The position numbers were made by a program, and so were the translations under genes. Of a stretch of DNA of 64,000 nucleotides, positions 50,254 to 58,171 are shown in pieces. The notes under the pieces were generated by a model. That model did not search any database and was not told where the DNA came from. It saw only the letters and a program-made list of their open reading frames with translations. How positions within the stretch are numbered: the stretch's first letter is position 1; each line of letters starts with the position of its first letter. The DNA is from Clostridiales bacterium (GTDB lineage Bacteria; Bacillota; Clostridia; Christensenellales; CAG-138). The stretch lies in assembly GCA_019416935.1 (NCBI GenBank), contig DXWI01000013.1, forward strand, positions 1-64,000, read 5' to 3'.

Positions 50254-50381
50254 AGTGCCATTCCCCTCCTATGTTAACAGTAATTTATAACGTTTATATT
50301 TTATCACAGCCCGTCTCGAAAACCAACACCATTTTGCCGCATTCCGCCAGATTCGCCCGCTGCGGGTCTGCGACGCCACGG

Positions 50382-50410
50382 TTGCGGTGCGCGTGCAAAT
50401 CGCGTATAAT
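50382..50410 (+). promoter_or_regulatory. apbE promoter (leaderless)
   Basis: TTGCGG (50382-50387) and TATAAT (50405-50410), 17-base spacer. The -10 ends 7 bases before the apbE ATG (50418). Confidence 0.7.
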
Positions 50411-50417
50411 ATTCTGT

Positions 50418-51443
50418 ATGAAACGTGCATTTTTGCATTTCCTGCGCGTCCTTGCCGGATTGCTGTCGTCTGCGGCGTTGCTTACCCTGACCGGATGCGA
50501 GGGCAAGGCCGAGCGCAATCTGTTCGCTCTGGACACCTATATACAACTGACCGCCTACGGACGCGGCGCTTCCGCTGCACTCGCGGACTGCGATGCGGAA
50601 ATACAACGGCTGGAAAGCCTGCTTTCCGTCACAAGGGTTGGCGGCGATGTCTTTCGGATCAACCAAGCAAACGGCGCGGCTGTTTCGGTCGAGCCGGAAA
50701 CCGCTGCGCTGCTGTGGGAAGCACGCCGTCTCGCCGCGCTGACGGACGGCGCGTTTGACCTGACGGTCTATCCGCTCATGCGGCTCTGGGGGTTCGGCAA
50801 TTCCCCGGCGGTGCCGGAACCGGCCGCCATTGCGGCGCTTCTGCCGCTCGTGGATGCCGGGCGGCTCTCTGTCGACGGCGTTGAGATTGCACTGCCCGCC
50901 GGCGCCGGCATCGACCTTGGCGGCATTGCAAAGGGCTATGTCTCCGACCGGCTGGCGGCGCTGCTGCAATCACGCGGCATCGAGAGCGCGATGCTGACGC
51001 TGGGCGGCAACGTGCATGCGCTCGGCAGCAAGCCCAATGGCGACGCATGGCGCGTCGGCATACAGGACCCTCGGGATGCAAACGCCGTTGCCGGCGTGAT
51101 CGATGCGCGCGATTGCGCCGTGATCACCTCCGGCAGCTACCAGCGCTATTTTGAGGAGAACGGCGTCCGATACCATCACATTCTGAACCCCGCAACCGGC
51201 TACCCGGCAGACAGCGGGCTCTGCTCGGTGACGGTCATTGCAAAAAGCGGTGTGGAAGCCGACGCGCTCTCCACCGCGCTGTTCGTGATGGGCGCGGAGA
51301 ATGCCATCGCCTTTTGGCGGCAGTACGGCGGCTTCGCCTTCGTTCTCATCACAACGGACGGAGAACTTCTGTATTCGGAAAACGCGCCCTTCTCCGCCGC
51401 CGACGGCTACGCCGCGCGCCCGGTTCCCGCTTCGGCTTCCTGA
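50418..51443 (+). CDS. apbE: FAD:protein FMN transferase ApbE
   Basis: 341 residues with a lipoprotein signal (LTLTGCEG). The transferase domain has IDLGGIAKGYVSDRL, the TLGGNVHALGS loop and the HILNPATGYPADSG motif (usually HIIDPRTG). The enzyme attaches FMN to Thr/Ser of extracellular or membrane proteins such as Rnf or NqrB/C subunits. No flavinylated partner gene is nearby. There is no ribosome binding site; the -10 box ends 7 bases before the ATG. A redoxin-like gene follows, separated by 28 bases. Confidence 0.92.
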   Translation: MKRAFLHFLRVLAGLLSSAALLTLTGCEGKAERNLFALDTYIQLTAYGRGASAALADCDAEIQRLESLLSVTRVGGDVFRINQANGAAVSVEPETAALLWEARRLAALTDGAFDLTVYPLMRLWGFGNSPAVPEPAAIAALLPLVDAGRLSVDGVEIALPAGAGIDLGGIAKGYVSDRLAALLQSRGIESAMLTLGGNVHALGSKPNGDAWRVGIQDPRDANAVAGVIDARDCAVITSGSYQRYFEENGVRYHHILNPATGYPADSGLCSVTVIAKSGVEADALSTALFVMGAENAIAFWRQYGGFAFVLITTDGELLYSENAPFSAADGYAARPVPASAS

Positions 51444-51471
51444 ACAAGCGATTTTTTCGGAGGAACGATTC

Positions 51472-52119
51472 ATGCTTACGAAGAAAAACCCGGTAGTGAT
51501 TCTTGCCGCAGCGGCATTGATCCTGATTGGCGCGGCGCTGCTTCTCTTTCGCCTTACACCGGTCGGAAACCTGGTTCCGCAGAGCACGCCCGTCCCCTCC
51601 ACACCCCCGCCGTTTTCAGCGGGCGCAGCCTTTGAAACGCTCCCGATGAGCGATTTCGTTGTGACGGGCGACGCCGGACAGACCAGCCTGTTCGATCTGC
51701 TCGGAAAGCCGGTGCTCGTGCATTTCTGGAACGGCGACAGCGATGTTGCGCTGGAAGAACTGCAGGCGCTGGAGCGGGCATATCAAGACTTTGGCGAGAA
51801 CATTCAGTTTCTGGTGATCCATACGCGCGGCGCGCAGGACGAGGACGCGGCAAAAGCGCTGTTTCTCCGACAGGCGTTTACGCTCCCGCTCTACTTTGAT
51901 GCGGACGGGAGCGCAAGAGAAGCCTGCGGCGCAGCGCAGGCTCCTGCTACCTATTTTATTGATGCGGAAGGATTCGTCGCCGCAGCGTCCGAAACGGCAA
52001 TCAATGAGGATGCGCTGCAATTCGGGCTGTCGCTGCTGGCTACGCGCGCACCGCTTTCCTGGGATGCTTCCGCTGGCCTGGACGCCACAACTGCACCAGA
52101 AGCACAGCCGCCAGCATGA
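51472..52119 (+). CDS. membrane-anchored redoxin-like protein lacking CxxC
   Basis: 215 residues. A single N-terminal membrane segment (VVILAAAALILIGAALLL) is followed by a thioredoxin-like domain: LFDLLGKPVLVHFWNGDSDVALEEL stands where TlpA/ResA proteins have FWASWCPPC, so both redox cysteines are replaced. The downstream ATYFIDAEGFVAAA cis-Pro region is kept. It may bind rather than reduce. The GGAGGAACGATTC site supports the start. Co-transcription with apbE suggests a role in extracytoplasmic redox biology. Its last 80 bases overlap the convergent EamA gene. Confidence 0.75.
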   Translation: MLTKKNPVVILAAAALILIGAALLLFRLTPVGNLVPQSTPVPSTPPPFSAGAAFETLPMSDFVVTGDAGQTSLFDLLGKPVLVHFWNGDSDVALEELQALERAYQDFGENIQFLVIHTRGAQDEDAAKALFLRQAFTLPLYFDADGSAREACGAAQAPATYFIDAEGFVAAASETAINEDALQFGLSLLATRAPLSWDASAGLDATTAPEAQPPA

Positions 52120-52966
52120 GCGCACAACCGATCACCTCGCGCCCGCTCATCGTTTCATGCAGCAGCAGCACGCCGGCAAGCGCCGCGAACACGGACTCGA
52201 GGCTCATAATCAGCGAGGCAACCGGCGCCGGCACATGGCGTTGGGCAAGGATCTGCAGCGTATAGGCTACGCCGCAGGACAGAATGCCGACAAACAGAAT
52301 CGGCTGCCATGCCGCGAGCACAGCGGATACGGTCGGGTTCTCCAGCAGCAGCGCCGGAATCAGCCCCAGCGCGCCGGCCACAACGAACTGGATGCAAGAC
52401 AGCGCAACGCCGTTCACAACCGGCGAATAGTGGTCGATGAGCAGGATCTGCACCGCAAAGCACACCGCACAGCACAGCACATACAGATCCCCCGTCGAGA
52501 CGGTGAACCCCTCCTTCATGCAGAGCAGATACATGCCCGCCAGCGCAACCGCCGTGCCGATCCATGTGGCAAGGCCGGGGCGCTTTTTCAGCGGAATGGA
52601 AAAGATCGGGACGAGCACGATGTACAGCGCCGTAATGAAACCGGCTTTGCCCGCCGTTGTCTCCTCAATCCCGAACTGCTGCAGATTGCCGGCAAGGAAC
52701 AGTGCTGCGCCGCACAGCACACCGCCGACGACGAGTTTTCGGCCGCCGAGATCCATGGGCCTGCCCATGCGCCGGCTGCGGCAAACGGAAACCGCAAGCA
52801 CCGGCAGCAGCGTTGCCGCGCCGATCAGAAAGCGCACCGCGTTAAACGTAAAAGCGCCGATGTACTGTCCCGCAATCCGCTGCGCCGCAAACGCGGTGCC
52901 CCAGATGAGTGCCGTAAAAAGGAGCATCGCAATGCCCCGCCATTTCAATCGTTCCTGTGTGCTCAT
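52040..52966 (-). CDS. EamA/DMT-family transporter
   Basis: 308 residues, ten membrane spans in two EamA repeats (first: LLFTALIWGTAFAAQRIAG; second: CAVCFAVQILLIDHYSPV). The family covers small-metabolite exporters, with no substrate prediction. The start at 52966 (MSTQERLKWRG) is set by a promoter TTGAAT-17-TATAAT whose -10 ends 7 bases upstream; there is no ribosome binding site. Its 3' end overlaps the convergent redoxin-like gene by about 80 bases, an unusual arrangement in this window. Confidence 0.88.
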   Translation of the reverse strand: MSTQERLKWRGIAMLLFTALIWGTAFAAQRIAGQYIGAFTFNAVRFLIGAATLLPVLAVSVCRSRRMGRPMDLGGRKLVVGGVLCGAALFLAGNLQQFGIEETTAGKAGFITALYIVLVPIFSIPLKKRPGLATWIGTAVALAGMYLLCMKEGFTVSTGDLYVLCCAVCFAVQILLIDHYSPVVNGVALSCIQFVVAGALGLIPALLLENPTVSAVLAAWQPILFVGILSCGVAYTLQILAQRHVPAPVASLIMSLESVFAALAGVLLLHETMSGREVIGCALMLAAVLLVQLWRPGQRKHPRKAVRA

Positions 52967-52973
52967 GTGCATC

Positions 52974-53002
52974 ATTATACATATTTCGGTATGATAATTC
53001 AA
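52974..53002 (-). promoter_or_regulatory. EamA gene promoter (leaderless)
   Basis: On the minus strand TTGAAT (52997-53002) and TATAAT (52974-52979), 17-base spacer; the -10 ends 7 bases before the ATG at 52966. Confidence 0.65.
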
Positions 53003-53057
53003 CAGATTTCTTGTTTCTCCCTGTATAAGTGTTCTTCGTTTGAGAGATTCTAACGCC

Positions 53058-53771
53058 ATGTGGATTGATTTGTTAAAAGTTTTGGGGACCTCCATCGGGT
53101 CAATCATCGTATTGTTTTTGCTTGCGCACCTGATGGGCAACAAGCAAATCTCCCAGTTGTCCATGTTTGACTACATAGTGGGCATCTCGATCGGTTCGAT
53201 CGCGGCAGAGATGGCCACCGAGCTGGAAGCCCCGCTGCACTCGCTTCTGGCCATGGTCGTCTACGGACTGATGGCCTTTTTGATCTCCGTCGCAACCAGC
53301 AAATCGCTGAAACTGCGCCGGTTCGTGACCGGCAAACCCATCCTGCTCATGGATCAGGGAAGGATCTACCGGGATAACCTCAAGCGTGCACGATTGGATC
53401 TGACGGATTTTTTGACGCTTTGCCGCGTTTCCGGCTATTTCGACCTCGCCGCCATCAAGACTGCCGTCATGGAGTGCAACGGAACGTTGAGTTTTTTGCC
53501 CGTTTCTACGCTGCGCGCCGCACAGCCGGCCGATTTTGAGCTGTATCCAAAGCAGGAGCTGCTGTTTGAAAATGTCGTCCTGGACGGCGTGCTGATGCGC
53601 GGCAATCTCCAGGCAACCGGCTTTGACGAGCTGTGGCTGCGCGCCCAGCTCAAGCTGCGCGGCTACAGCAGCTACCGGCAGATCCTGCTGGCAACCTGCG
53701 ATACGGAGGGTACGCTGACGGTATATCCCATGGATGCAAAAGCGCCCGCCAACTGGAATCCGTTTGAATAA
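53058..53771 (+). CDS. DUF421 (YetF-like) membrane protein
   Basis: 237 residues. Two or three N-terminal membrane spans (SIIVLFLLAHLMGNKQISQ, LLAMVVYGLMAFLISV) precede the conserved DUF421 cytoplasmic domain (GKPILLMDQGRIYRDNLKRARL, DLTDFLTLCR). YetF-type proteins are linked with sporulation and spore germination receptors in Bacillus. Start MWIDLLKVLG; a weak GAGAGATTC lies upstream. Divergent from the EamA gene (92 bases between starts). Confidence 0.9.
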   Translation: MWIDLLKVLGTSIGSIIVLFLLAHLMGNKQISQLSMFDYIVGISIGSIAAEMATELEAPLHSLLAMVVYGLMAFLISVATSKSLKLRRFVTGKPILLMDQGRIYRDNLKRARLDLTDFLTLCRVSGYFDLAAIKTAVMECNGTLSFLPVSTLRAAQPADFELYPKQELLFENVVLDGVLMRGNLQATGFDELWLRAQLKLRGYSSYRQILLATCDTEGTLTVYPMDAKAPANWNPFE

Positions 53772-53813
53772 CCGCCGGGTCGATCAGCGCCCCGATAGGC
53801 TGCGCTGCCGTCA

Positions 53814-54077
53814 CCTGAAAGGAGCGTCCCCTTGAAGGGGACGCTCCTTTCAGGTTGTCAAAAAAGTGACGATGTGAACCGCTCCGCCGGTTCGCGCACG
53901 CATATGATGCAGGAAGAACCACGGGATCTGTCAAAAACGGCGGCATGCACGCCGGTTTTGACACCTTGCGGGTAGGTTTGCAGCGTCAAACCTACCCGTG
54001 TATCCCTGCTGTAGCAGGTATCCCGTCAAAAAACACAGTTTTTTGACGGTCTGAGCGTCCCCTTGAAGGGGACGCTC
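53814..54077 (-). repeat. multi-hairpin intergenic element, copy B
   Basis: Minus-strand copy of the element at 48.7 kb, between convergent DUF421 and trpS. It has a palindrome CCTGAAAGGAGCGTCCCCTT-G-(mirror) at 53814-53854, a 20-bp perfect stem; the pairs GTCAAAAACGGCG / CGCCGGTTTTGAC (53930-53962), CGGGTAGGTTTG / CAAACCTACCCG (53969-53998), CTGCT/AGCAG, CCGTCAAAAAAC / GTTTTTTGACGG (54023-54049); and GAGCGTCCCCTTG... again at 54053-54077. Relative to copy A, several stem base pairs are changed on both sides together. Confidence 0.8.
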
Positions 54078-54187
54078 CTCTCTTTCTGGCGAAATAAAAT
54101 AACCAAATATGCCCCCGCCCGCTTGACCGCAAGCTAGGGATGGAGCACCATCAAGCAACGGTTGTTGACCGGCAGAGAGCGCAGGCC

Positions 54188-55201
54188 CTACGCCTTGTAG
54201 GAATCGAACCCCATTTTGTGATAGACCTTGCGGATCGTCTTTGTCGCCGCCTTACGCGCCTTCTCCGCGCCAAGCGCAAGCATATCGGTCAAATACTGGC
54301 GATCATCCTGCAGGATACGGCGGTATTCGCTTTGAATCGGCTCCAGCGTGGCAACAACCGCATCGGCAACGGAGGATTTGAGCGCGCCATAGCCCTGCCC
54401 GGCGAACGAGGCAACCGCCTCATCCATTGTTTTGCCCGCGGTAGCGCAGTAGATGGAGAGCAGATTGTAGACGCCCGCGCGCTCCGGATCGGCGGTGATC
54501 TCGCCCAGGCTGTCCGTGACGGCCCGCTTGATCTTGCGCACGATGGCGGCCGGATCGTCCATCATGGAGATGAACGCGTTCGGATTGGGATCGGACTTAC
54601 TCATCTTAGCGGTCGGCTCCTGCAAGCTCATGATGCGCGCGCCAACCTTGGGAATATACGGCTCCGGCACCACAAACGTATCGCCATAGGCCTTGTTGAA
54701 CCGGATTGCAATGTCGCGCGACAGCTCGAGATGCTGCTTTTGATCCGCGCCGATGGGCACAAGATCGGTCTGATAAAGCAGGATATCCGCCGCCATCAGC
54801 ACGGGATAGGTGAACAAGCCCGCGTTGATATTGTCGGCGTGCTTTGCGCTCTTGTCCTTGAACTGAGTCATGCGGTTGAGCTCGCCCATATAGGTGTGGC
54901 AGGAAAGGACCCATGACAACATGGCGTGCTCCGGCACATGCGACTGCACGAACAGCGTCGATTTTTGCGGGTCGATGCCGCAGGCGATGAACAGCGCGGC
55001 CGTCTCAATCGAACGTCTGCGCAGCACGGACGCCTCCTGGCGCACCGTGATCGCATGCTGATCGACAACGCAGTAGAACGCATCCACATCGCCCTGATCC
55101 TGCATGGCGACAAAGTTGCGCAGCGCGCCAACATAGTTGCCGAGCGTGAGCACGCCCGACGGCTGTATGCCGGAAAACACGATCTTTTTCTTCTCTTCCA
55201 T
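54188..55201 (-). CDS. trpS: tryptophanyl-tRNA synthetase
   Basis: 337 residues. Class I signatures: PSGVLTLGNYVGAL (HIGH-type motif) at the N-terminus and KMSKSDPNPN, the KMSKS loop, near residue 200. It charges Trp-tRNA. GGGGAGGAAACCC precedes the ATG at 55201. It is directly downstream of rnpB and no T-box leader is visible in front of it. It ends next to a multi-hairpin intergenic element. Confidence 0.96.
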   Translation of the reverse strand: MEEKKKIVFSGIQPSGVLTLGNYVGALRNFVAMQDQGDVDAFYCVVDQHAITVRQEASVLRRRSIETAALFIACGIDPQKSTLFVQSHVPEHAMLSWVLSCHTYMGELNRMTQFKDKSAKHADNINAGLFTYPVLMAADILLYQTDLVPIGADQKQHLELSRDIAIRFNKAYGDTFVVPEPYIPKVGARIMSLQEPTAKMSKSDPNPNAFISMMDDPAAIVRKIKRAVTDSLGEITADPERAGVYNLLSIYCATAGKTMDEAVASFAGQGYGALKSSVADAVVATLEPIQSEYRRILQDDRQYLTDMLALGAEKARKAATKTIRKVYHKMGFDSYKA

Positions 55202-55236
55202 CTGGGTTTCCTCCCCTGTTCCCTGCTTTGAAATGC

Positions 55237-55266
55237 GCTTTGCCGGCGTTTTTGCGCCGGCAAAGC
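55237..55266 (-). terminator. hairpin between rnpB and trpS
   Basis: GCTTTGCCGGCG and CGCCGGCAAAGC form a perfect 12-bp stem with a 6-base loop, 11 bases after the 3' end of rnpB, so it probably ends or protects the RNase P RNA. No U-tract. Confidence 0.65.
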
Positions 55267-55276
55267 AAAACCAATT

Positions 55277-55620
55277 GCGAGCAAGCCGTAAGCCGAGTTC
55301 TGTCTAAGGACGGCCATCTATCTCTGTCCCGCCGTCACCGGCGGGCTCATGCGATTACCGGGAGCGTAGCGGGCCGCTATTGAATGCTCCCATTCCAATC
55401 TTGCACCGAGTGGGGTTTACAGGACGGTCAAGTCGCCATGCCGTCGGTGAGCTCTTACCTCGCCTTTCCACCCTTACCGCACCGAATTGATGCGGCGGTA
55501 TCTCTCTGTTGCACTTTCCTTGGAGTCGCCTCCACCTGACGTTATCAGGCACTCTGCCCTGCGGTGCTCGGACTTTCCTCCCCGCCCAAACGGGAGGGGC
55601 AGCCGTCTGTCTTACTCGCA
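55277..55620 (-). ncRNA. rnpB: RNase P RNA, class A
   Basis: On the minus strand the universal RNase P elements appear in order: GAGGAAAGTCCGAGC near the 5' end (CR-I), AGGGTGGAAAGG, TAAACCCC in the middle, AGATAGATGG and a 3' ACAGAACTCGGCTTACGG. A terminal P1 helix GCGAGTAAG (5') / CTTGCTCGC (3') closes the molecule and fixes the ends within a few bases. This is the catalytic RNA that trims tRNA 5' ends. It sits between the zinc-ribbon gene and trpS. Confidence 0.96.
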
Positions 55621-55628
55621 AACCATAT

Positions 55629-56351
55629 TCAACCGATCTCCGCGTACAGAATTCTGCCGCAGTTCTCGCACTCGATGACCGCTTCCGGCGCCGTCAGGCG
55701 CTTGAGCACGACCATCGGCAGCGACATGTTGCACCCGGAGCACTTGCCGGCATCCACCTTGACGATGGGAACCGTATGGTGCTGCTTGGCGCGGCGGTAG
55801 CGGGCCATCAACTGCGGATCGAGCGTCTTTCCAATCTCCTCCAGTTTCTTATCGAAAGCCGCGATGTCGGCCATGCTGTCGTCGCGTTCCTTTTCGCAGA
55901 CCGCACGGAGCTGATCATATTCCTTTTTGTTCTTATTATATTGCTGTCCCGTTTTGCGGTACTCATCCACTGCTGTTTCCAGCTCCGTGAGCAGTGCCTT
56001 TGCTTCGCGGCTTGCTGCCGCGATCTCACGGTTGAGCCGCTCAATATCGCCGCGCAGCTCGGTCATCTCCTCAGCGGTGCTCTCCTCATCCTGCCGCATG
56101 GTTTCCAGCTCGCCATGCTCCAATTCGAGCTGATTCTCCAGCTGCTCCGCTCTGTCCGTCAGCCGCTTTGCCTGTGCTGCGCGGGTTTCCAGTCCTTCCA
56201 TCAGTTGATTGAGGGTTGTCTGTTGCGTTTTAAGCGCTTTATGCAGACGGTTCAGCTGCATGCGCGACGGCGTCGAGCGGATGGCATTTTCCAACTGCTC
56301 CTTTTGCAGCTCCGTCTCCTGATACGCAAACAAGGCGTCAAGTTTTGACAT
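55629..56351 (-). CDS. C4-type zinc-ribbon, coiled-coil protein
   Basis: 240 residues: a long heptad-rich coiled coil (about residues 1-170, QLENQLELEHGELETMRQDEE) followed by a C-terminal zinc ribbon (CSGCNMSLP ... CENCGRILY). This is the zf-RING_7 type family whose members are linked with Nif3-like proteins and flagellar or cell-envelope roles in other bacteria; the function is not established. AGGAGGTGCGAT precedes MSKLDAL. It is 10 bases after the Nif3-like gene in the same operon, and its 3' end abuts rnpB. Confidence 0.88.
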   Translation of the reverse strand: MSKLDALFAYQETELQKEQLENAIRSTPSRMQLNRLHKALKTQQTTLNQLMEGLETRAAQAKRLTDRAEQLENQLELEHGELETMRQDEESTAEEMTELRGDIERLNREIAAASREAKALLTELETAVDEYRKTGQQYNKNKKEYDQLRAVCEKERDDSMADIAAFDKKLEEIGKTLDPQLMARYRRAKQHHTVPIVKVDAGKCSGCNMSLPMVVLKRLTAPEAVIECENCGRILYAEIG

Positions 56352-56361
56352 ATCGCACCTC

Positions 56362-57126
56362 CTATAGACGTCTTTGCGGAGAGGCCTCCGCAAGCGTTAC
56401 ATAATATTGTACATCATTTTGGAGCGTCTGTAAACGGGCAATCAGCGCCGGCAGTACAACACGCTCCGTTTCATAATGGCCGCAGGTGAGCACATTCATC
56501 CCCAATACCGCAGCCGCGAGCGCCTCGTGGTGTTTGCACTCCCCCGTCACAAAAACATCCGCTCCCGCGGTGGCGGCGACCGCCACATCCGAGCCGCCGC
56601 TGCCGCCCACGAGCGCGACCGTGCGCACCGTCGCCGCCGGTTCGCCGGTTGCCATCGCCGTACAGGAGAGCGCCCGCTCGGTTTTTGCGGCAAATTCTTT
56701 GAGCGTCATCGGTTCTCGAAGCCGGCCGATCCGGCCAAGGTTCTCCGGCGGAAGCGGCCGCACGTCGATCAGCTCAAGCCGCTCGGCCAACGCGTCGTTC
56801 ACGCCGTGCTCCGCCGCGTCGAGATTGGTGTGCGCGGCATACAGGCCGACGCCGCTTTGTATCAGGCGGTAGATCGCCGCAGTGTCCGGGTGATCTCTGA
56901 GCATCCGCTTCACGCCGAACAGCATGACCGGATGATGCGTCAGCACCAGATCCACCTTGAGCCGCGCCGCCTCCTGCGCAACGGCCACGCTGCAATCCAG
57001 CGCGACCAGCACGCGCCGAATTTCCTCCGTCGCGGGACTGACAAGCAGCCCCACGTTGTCAAAATCCATCGCCAGCTCCGGCGGCGCTATCCGCTCCATC
57101 GCCGCAACAAAGTCGTTCAACAGCAT
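56362..57126 (-). CDS. Nif3-like dinuclear metal-centre protein
   Basis: 254 residues. NIF3 features: AMDFDNVGLLVS near the N-terminus, the metal-binding LVLTHHPVMLFGV, a second half with AVGGSGGSDVAVAA (here as LVGGSGGSDVAVA), DVFVTGECKHHEAL and MNVLTCGHYETE. The family forms hexamers binding two metals; some members are GTP cyclohydrolase-like, but the reaction here is unknown. Start MLLNDFV with GGGAGG. Located with trmK and the zinc-ribbon protein, a conserved trio in Firmicutes. Confidence 0.92.
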   Translation of the reverse strand: MLLNDFVAAMERIAPPELAMDFDNVGLLVSPATEEIRRVLVALDCSVAVAQEAARLKVDLVLTHHPVMLFGVKRMLRDHPDTAAIYRLIQSGVGLYAAHTNLDAAEHGVNDALAERLELIDVRPLPPENLGRIGRLREPMTLKEFAAKTERALSCTAMATGEPAATVRTVALVGGSGGSDVAVAATAGADVFVTGECKHHEALAAAVLGMNVLTCGHYETERVVLPALIARLQTLQNDVQYYVTLAEASPQRRL

Positions 57127-57128
57127 GG

Positions 57129-57848
57129 TCAATCCTCCCAATGATCCAAAATGGCCTGCATCTGCGCCGCCCTTTCAACGAGGCGCACTCCCCCTTCCGT
57201 TCCCCTCGCCGTTTGCAGCCGGAGCAGGCATTGCTCCAGCTTCCGCTTCGCCAGCAGCGGCAAAAGCGGCTCCCTTTTGAAAAACGCGCGATAGCCAACC
57301 TGAAAGCAGTCGGTGGGGAAACCCTCCGGCCAGTCATCCCGCATCCCGTCGCAAGGCGGCAGGACGGAGAACACCTGATAGAGCCGTCCCGCGTCCCGCA
57401 CGACCCGATCCTCCTTCACGCGATAGCCGTGCTCATACAGATAGCGGCGGATGTCCTCCTCGGCGCGCATCGGCTGTAGCACCAACAGCCGCGCGCCCAT
57501 GAGCGGCTGCTCGCAGGCGTCCAGTAGCCGTGCCATCAGCGTACCGCCCATGCCCAGCATGGCCACCGCATCGGCCTCGCCGCTTTGCAGCACGGACAGC
57601 CCGTCGCCGCAGCGCAGATCGATACGGTTTGCAACGCCGACAAAGCCGGATAGTTTTTTCGCCTTTTCCAACGATGGGGCGCTCACATCCGCTGCAATAC
57701 ACCGGTCACAGGCGTCCCGCTGCAGCAGCGCGCAGCTCAAGCGTCCGTGATCACAGCCAATATCCGCAATGACCCGCTGCCTGCCGAGCAGTTCCGCGGC
57801 GGCAAGCAGCCTTGGATGCAGCGAGATTCGGCGCATTTCTTCCAACAT
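57129..57848 (-). CDS. trmK: tRNA (adenine(22)-N1)-methyltransferase
   Basis: 239 residues. The N-terminal Rossmann domain has motif I VIADIGCDHGRLSCALL, then AVAMLGMGGTLMARLL near the active site and a C-terminal coiled coil (LLPLLAKRKLEQCLLRLQ). It methylates A22 of certain tRNAs in Gram-positive bacteria. The start MLEEMRRISL lies 6 bases after an extended -10 box (TGGTATAAT); there is no ribosome binding site, suggesting a leaderless mRNA. It heads trmK-nif3-zinc-ribbon. Confidence 0.93.
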   Translation of the reverse strand: MLEEMRRISLHPRLLAAAELLGRQRVIADIGCDHGRLSCALLQRDACDRCIAADVSAPSLEKAKKLSGFVGVANRIDLRCGDGLSVLQSGEADAVAMLGMGGTLMARLLDACEQPLMGARLLVLQPMRAEEDIRRYLYEHGYRVKEDRVVRDAGRLYQVFSVLPPCDGMRDDWPEGFPTDCFQVGYRAFFKREPLLPLLAKRKLEQCLLRLQTARGTEGGVRLVERAAQMQAILDHWED

Positions 57849-57854
57849 AGCGAT

Positions 57855-57884
57855 ATTATACCATCGACCGGCAGGCGCATACAA
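57855..57884 (-). promoter_or_regulatory. trmK promoter (leaderless)
   Basis: On the minus strand TTGTAT (57879-57884), 18 bases, and TATAAT (57855-57860) with a TGG extension, ending 6 bases before the trmK ATG. Confidence 0.65.
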
Positions 57885-58048
57885 GGGCTTTGCCGCATGG
57901 CGCGGGCGCTGCGGGGCGGCGGGCCGCTGCCCCGCTGCCGGTATTCGCCGTACCGATCGGCGGGCGGTCAAGCGGCGCTGTTTGTATGCGCGCTTCGCTG
58001 CATCATTCCCCCCCTCACGGCTCGCCGCTGCAAACGAAGGCAACGAGT

Positions 58049-58078
58049 TGGAAAAACCGGCGGCAGTGCCGCCGGTTT
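58049..58078 (-). terminator. terminator of the aminotransferase gene
   Basis: AAACCGGCGGCA-G-TGCCGCCGGTTT is a 25-base perfect palindrome at 58054-58078 followed on the minus strand by TT. The rest of 57885-58171 shows no gene. Confidence 0.7.
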
Positions 58079-58171
58079 GTATCGATTCTATGGCTGTATC
58101 ACCGCAATTTACACGCACGGCCGGCGGATAATTTCCATAGAAACCCGCTTGAGCCGTGCCGAAACTCCCGA

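Noticed and set aside
48734..54077. Insertion sequence or MITE explanation for the multi-hairpin copies
   Set aside because: No transposase, no simple terminal inverted repeats with target duplication was seen; the internal stems covary, which is not expected of passive MITEs. It is kept as an unclassified repeat.
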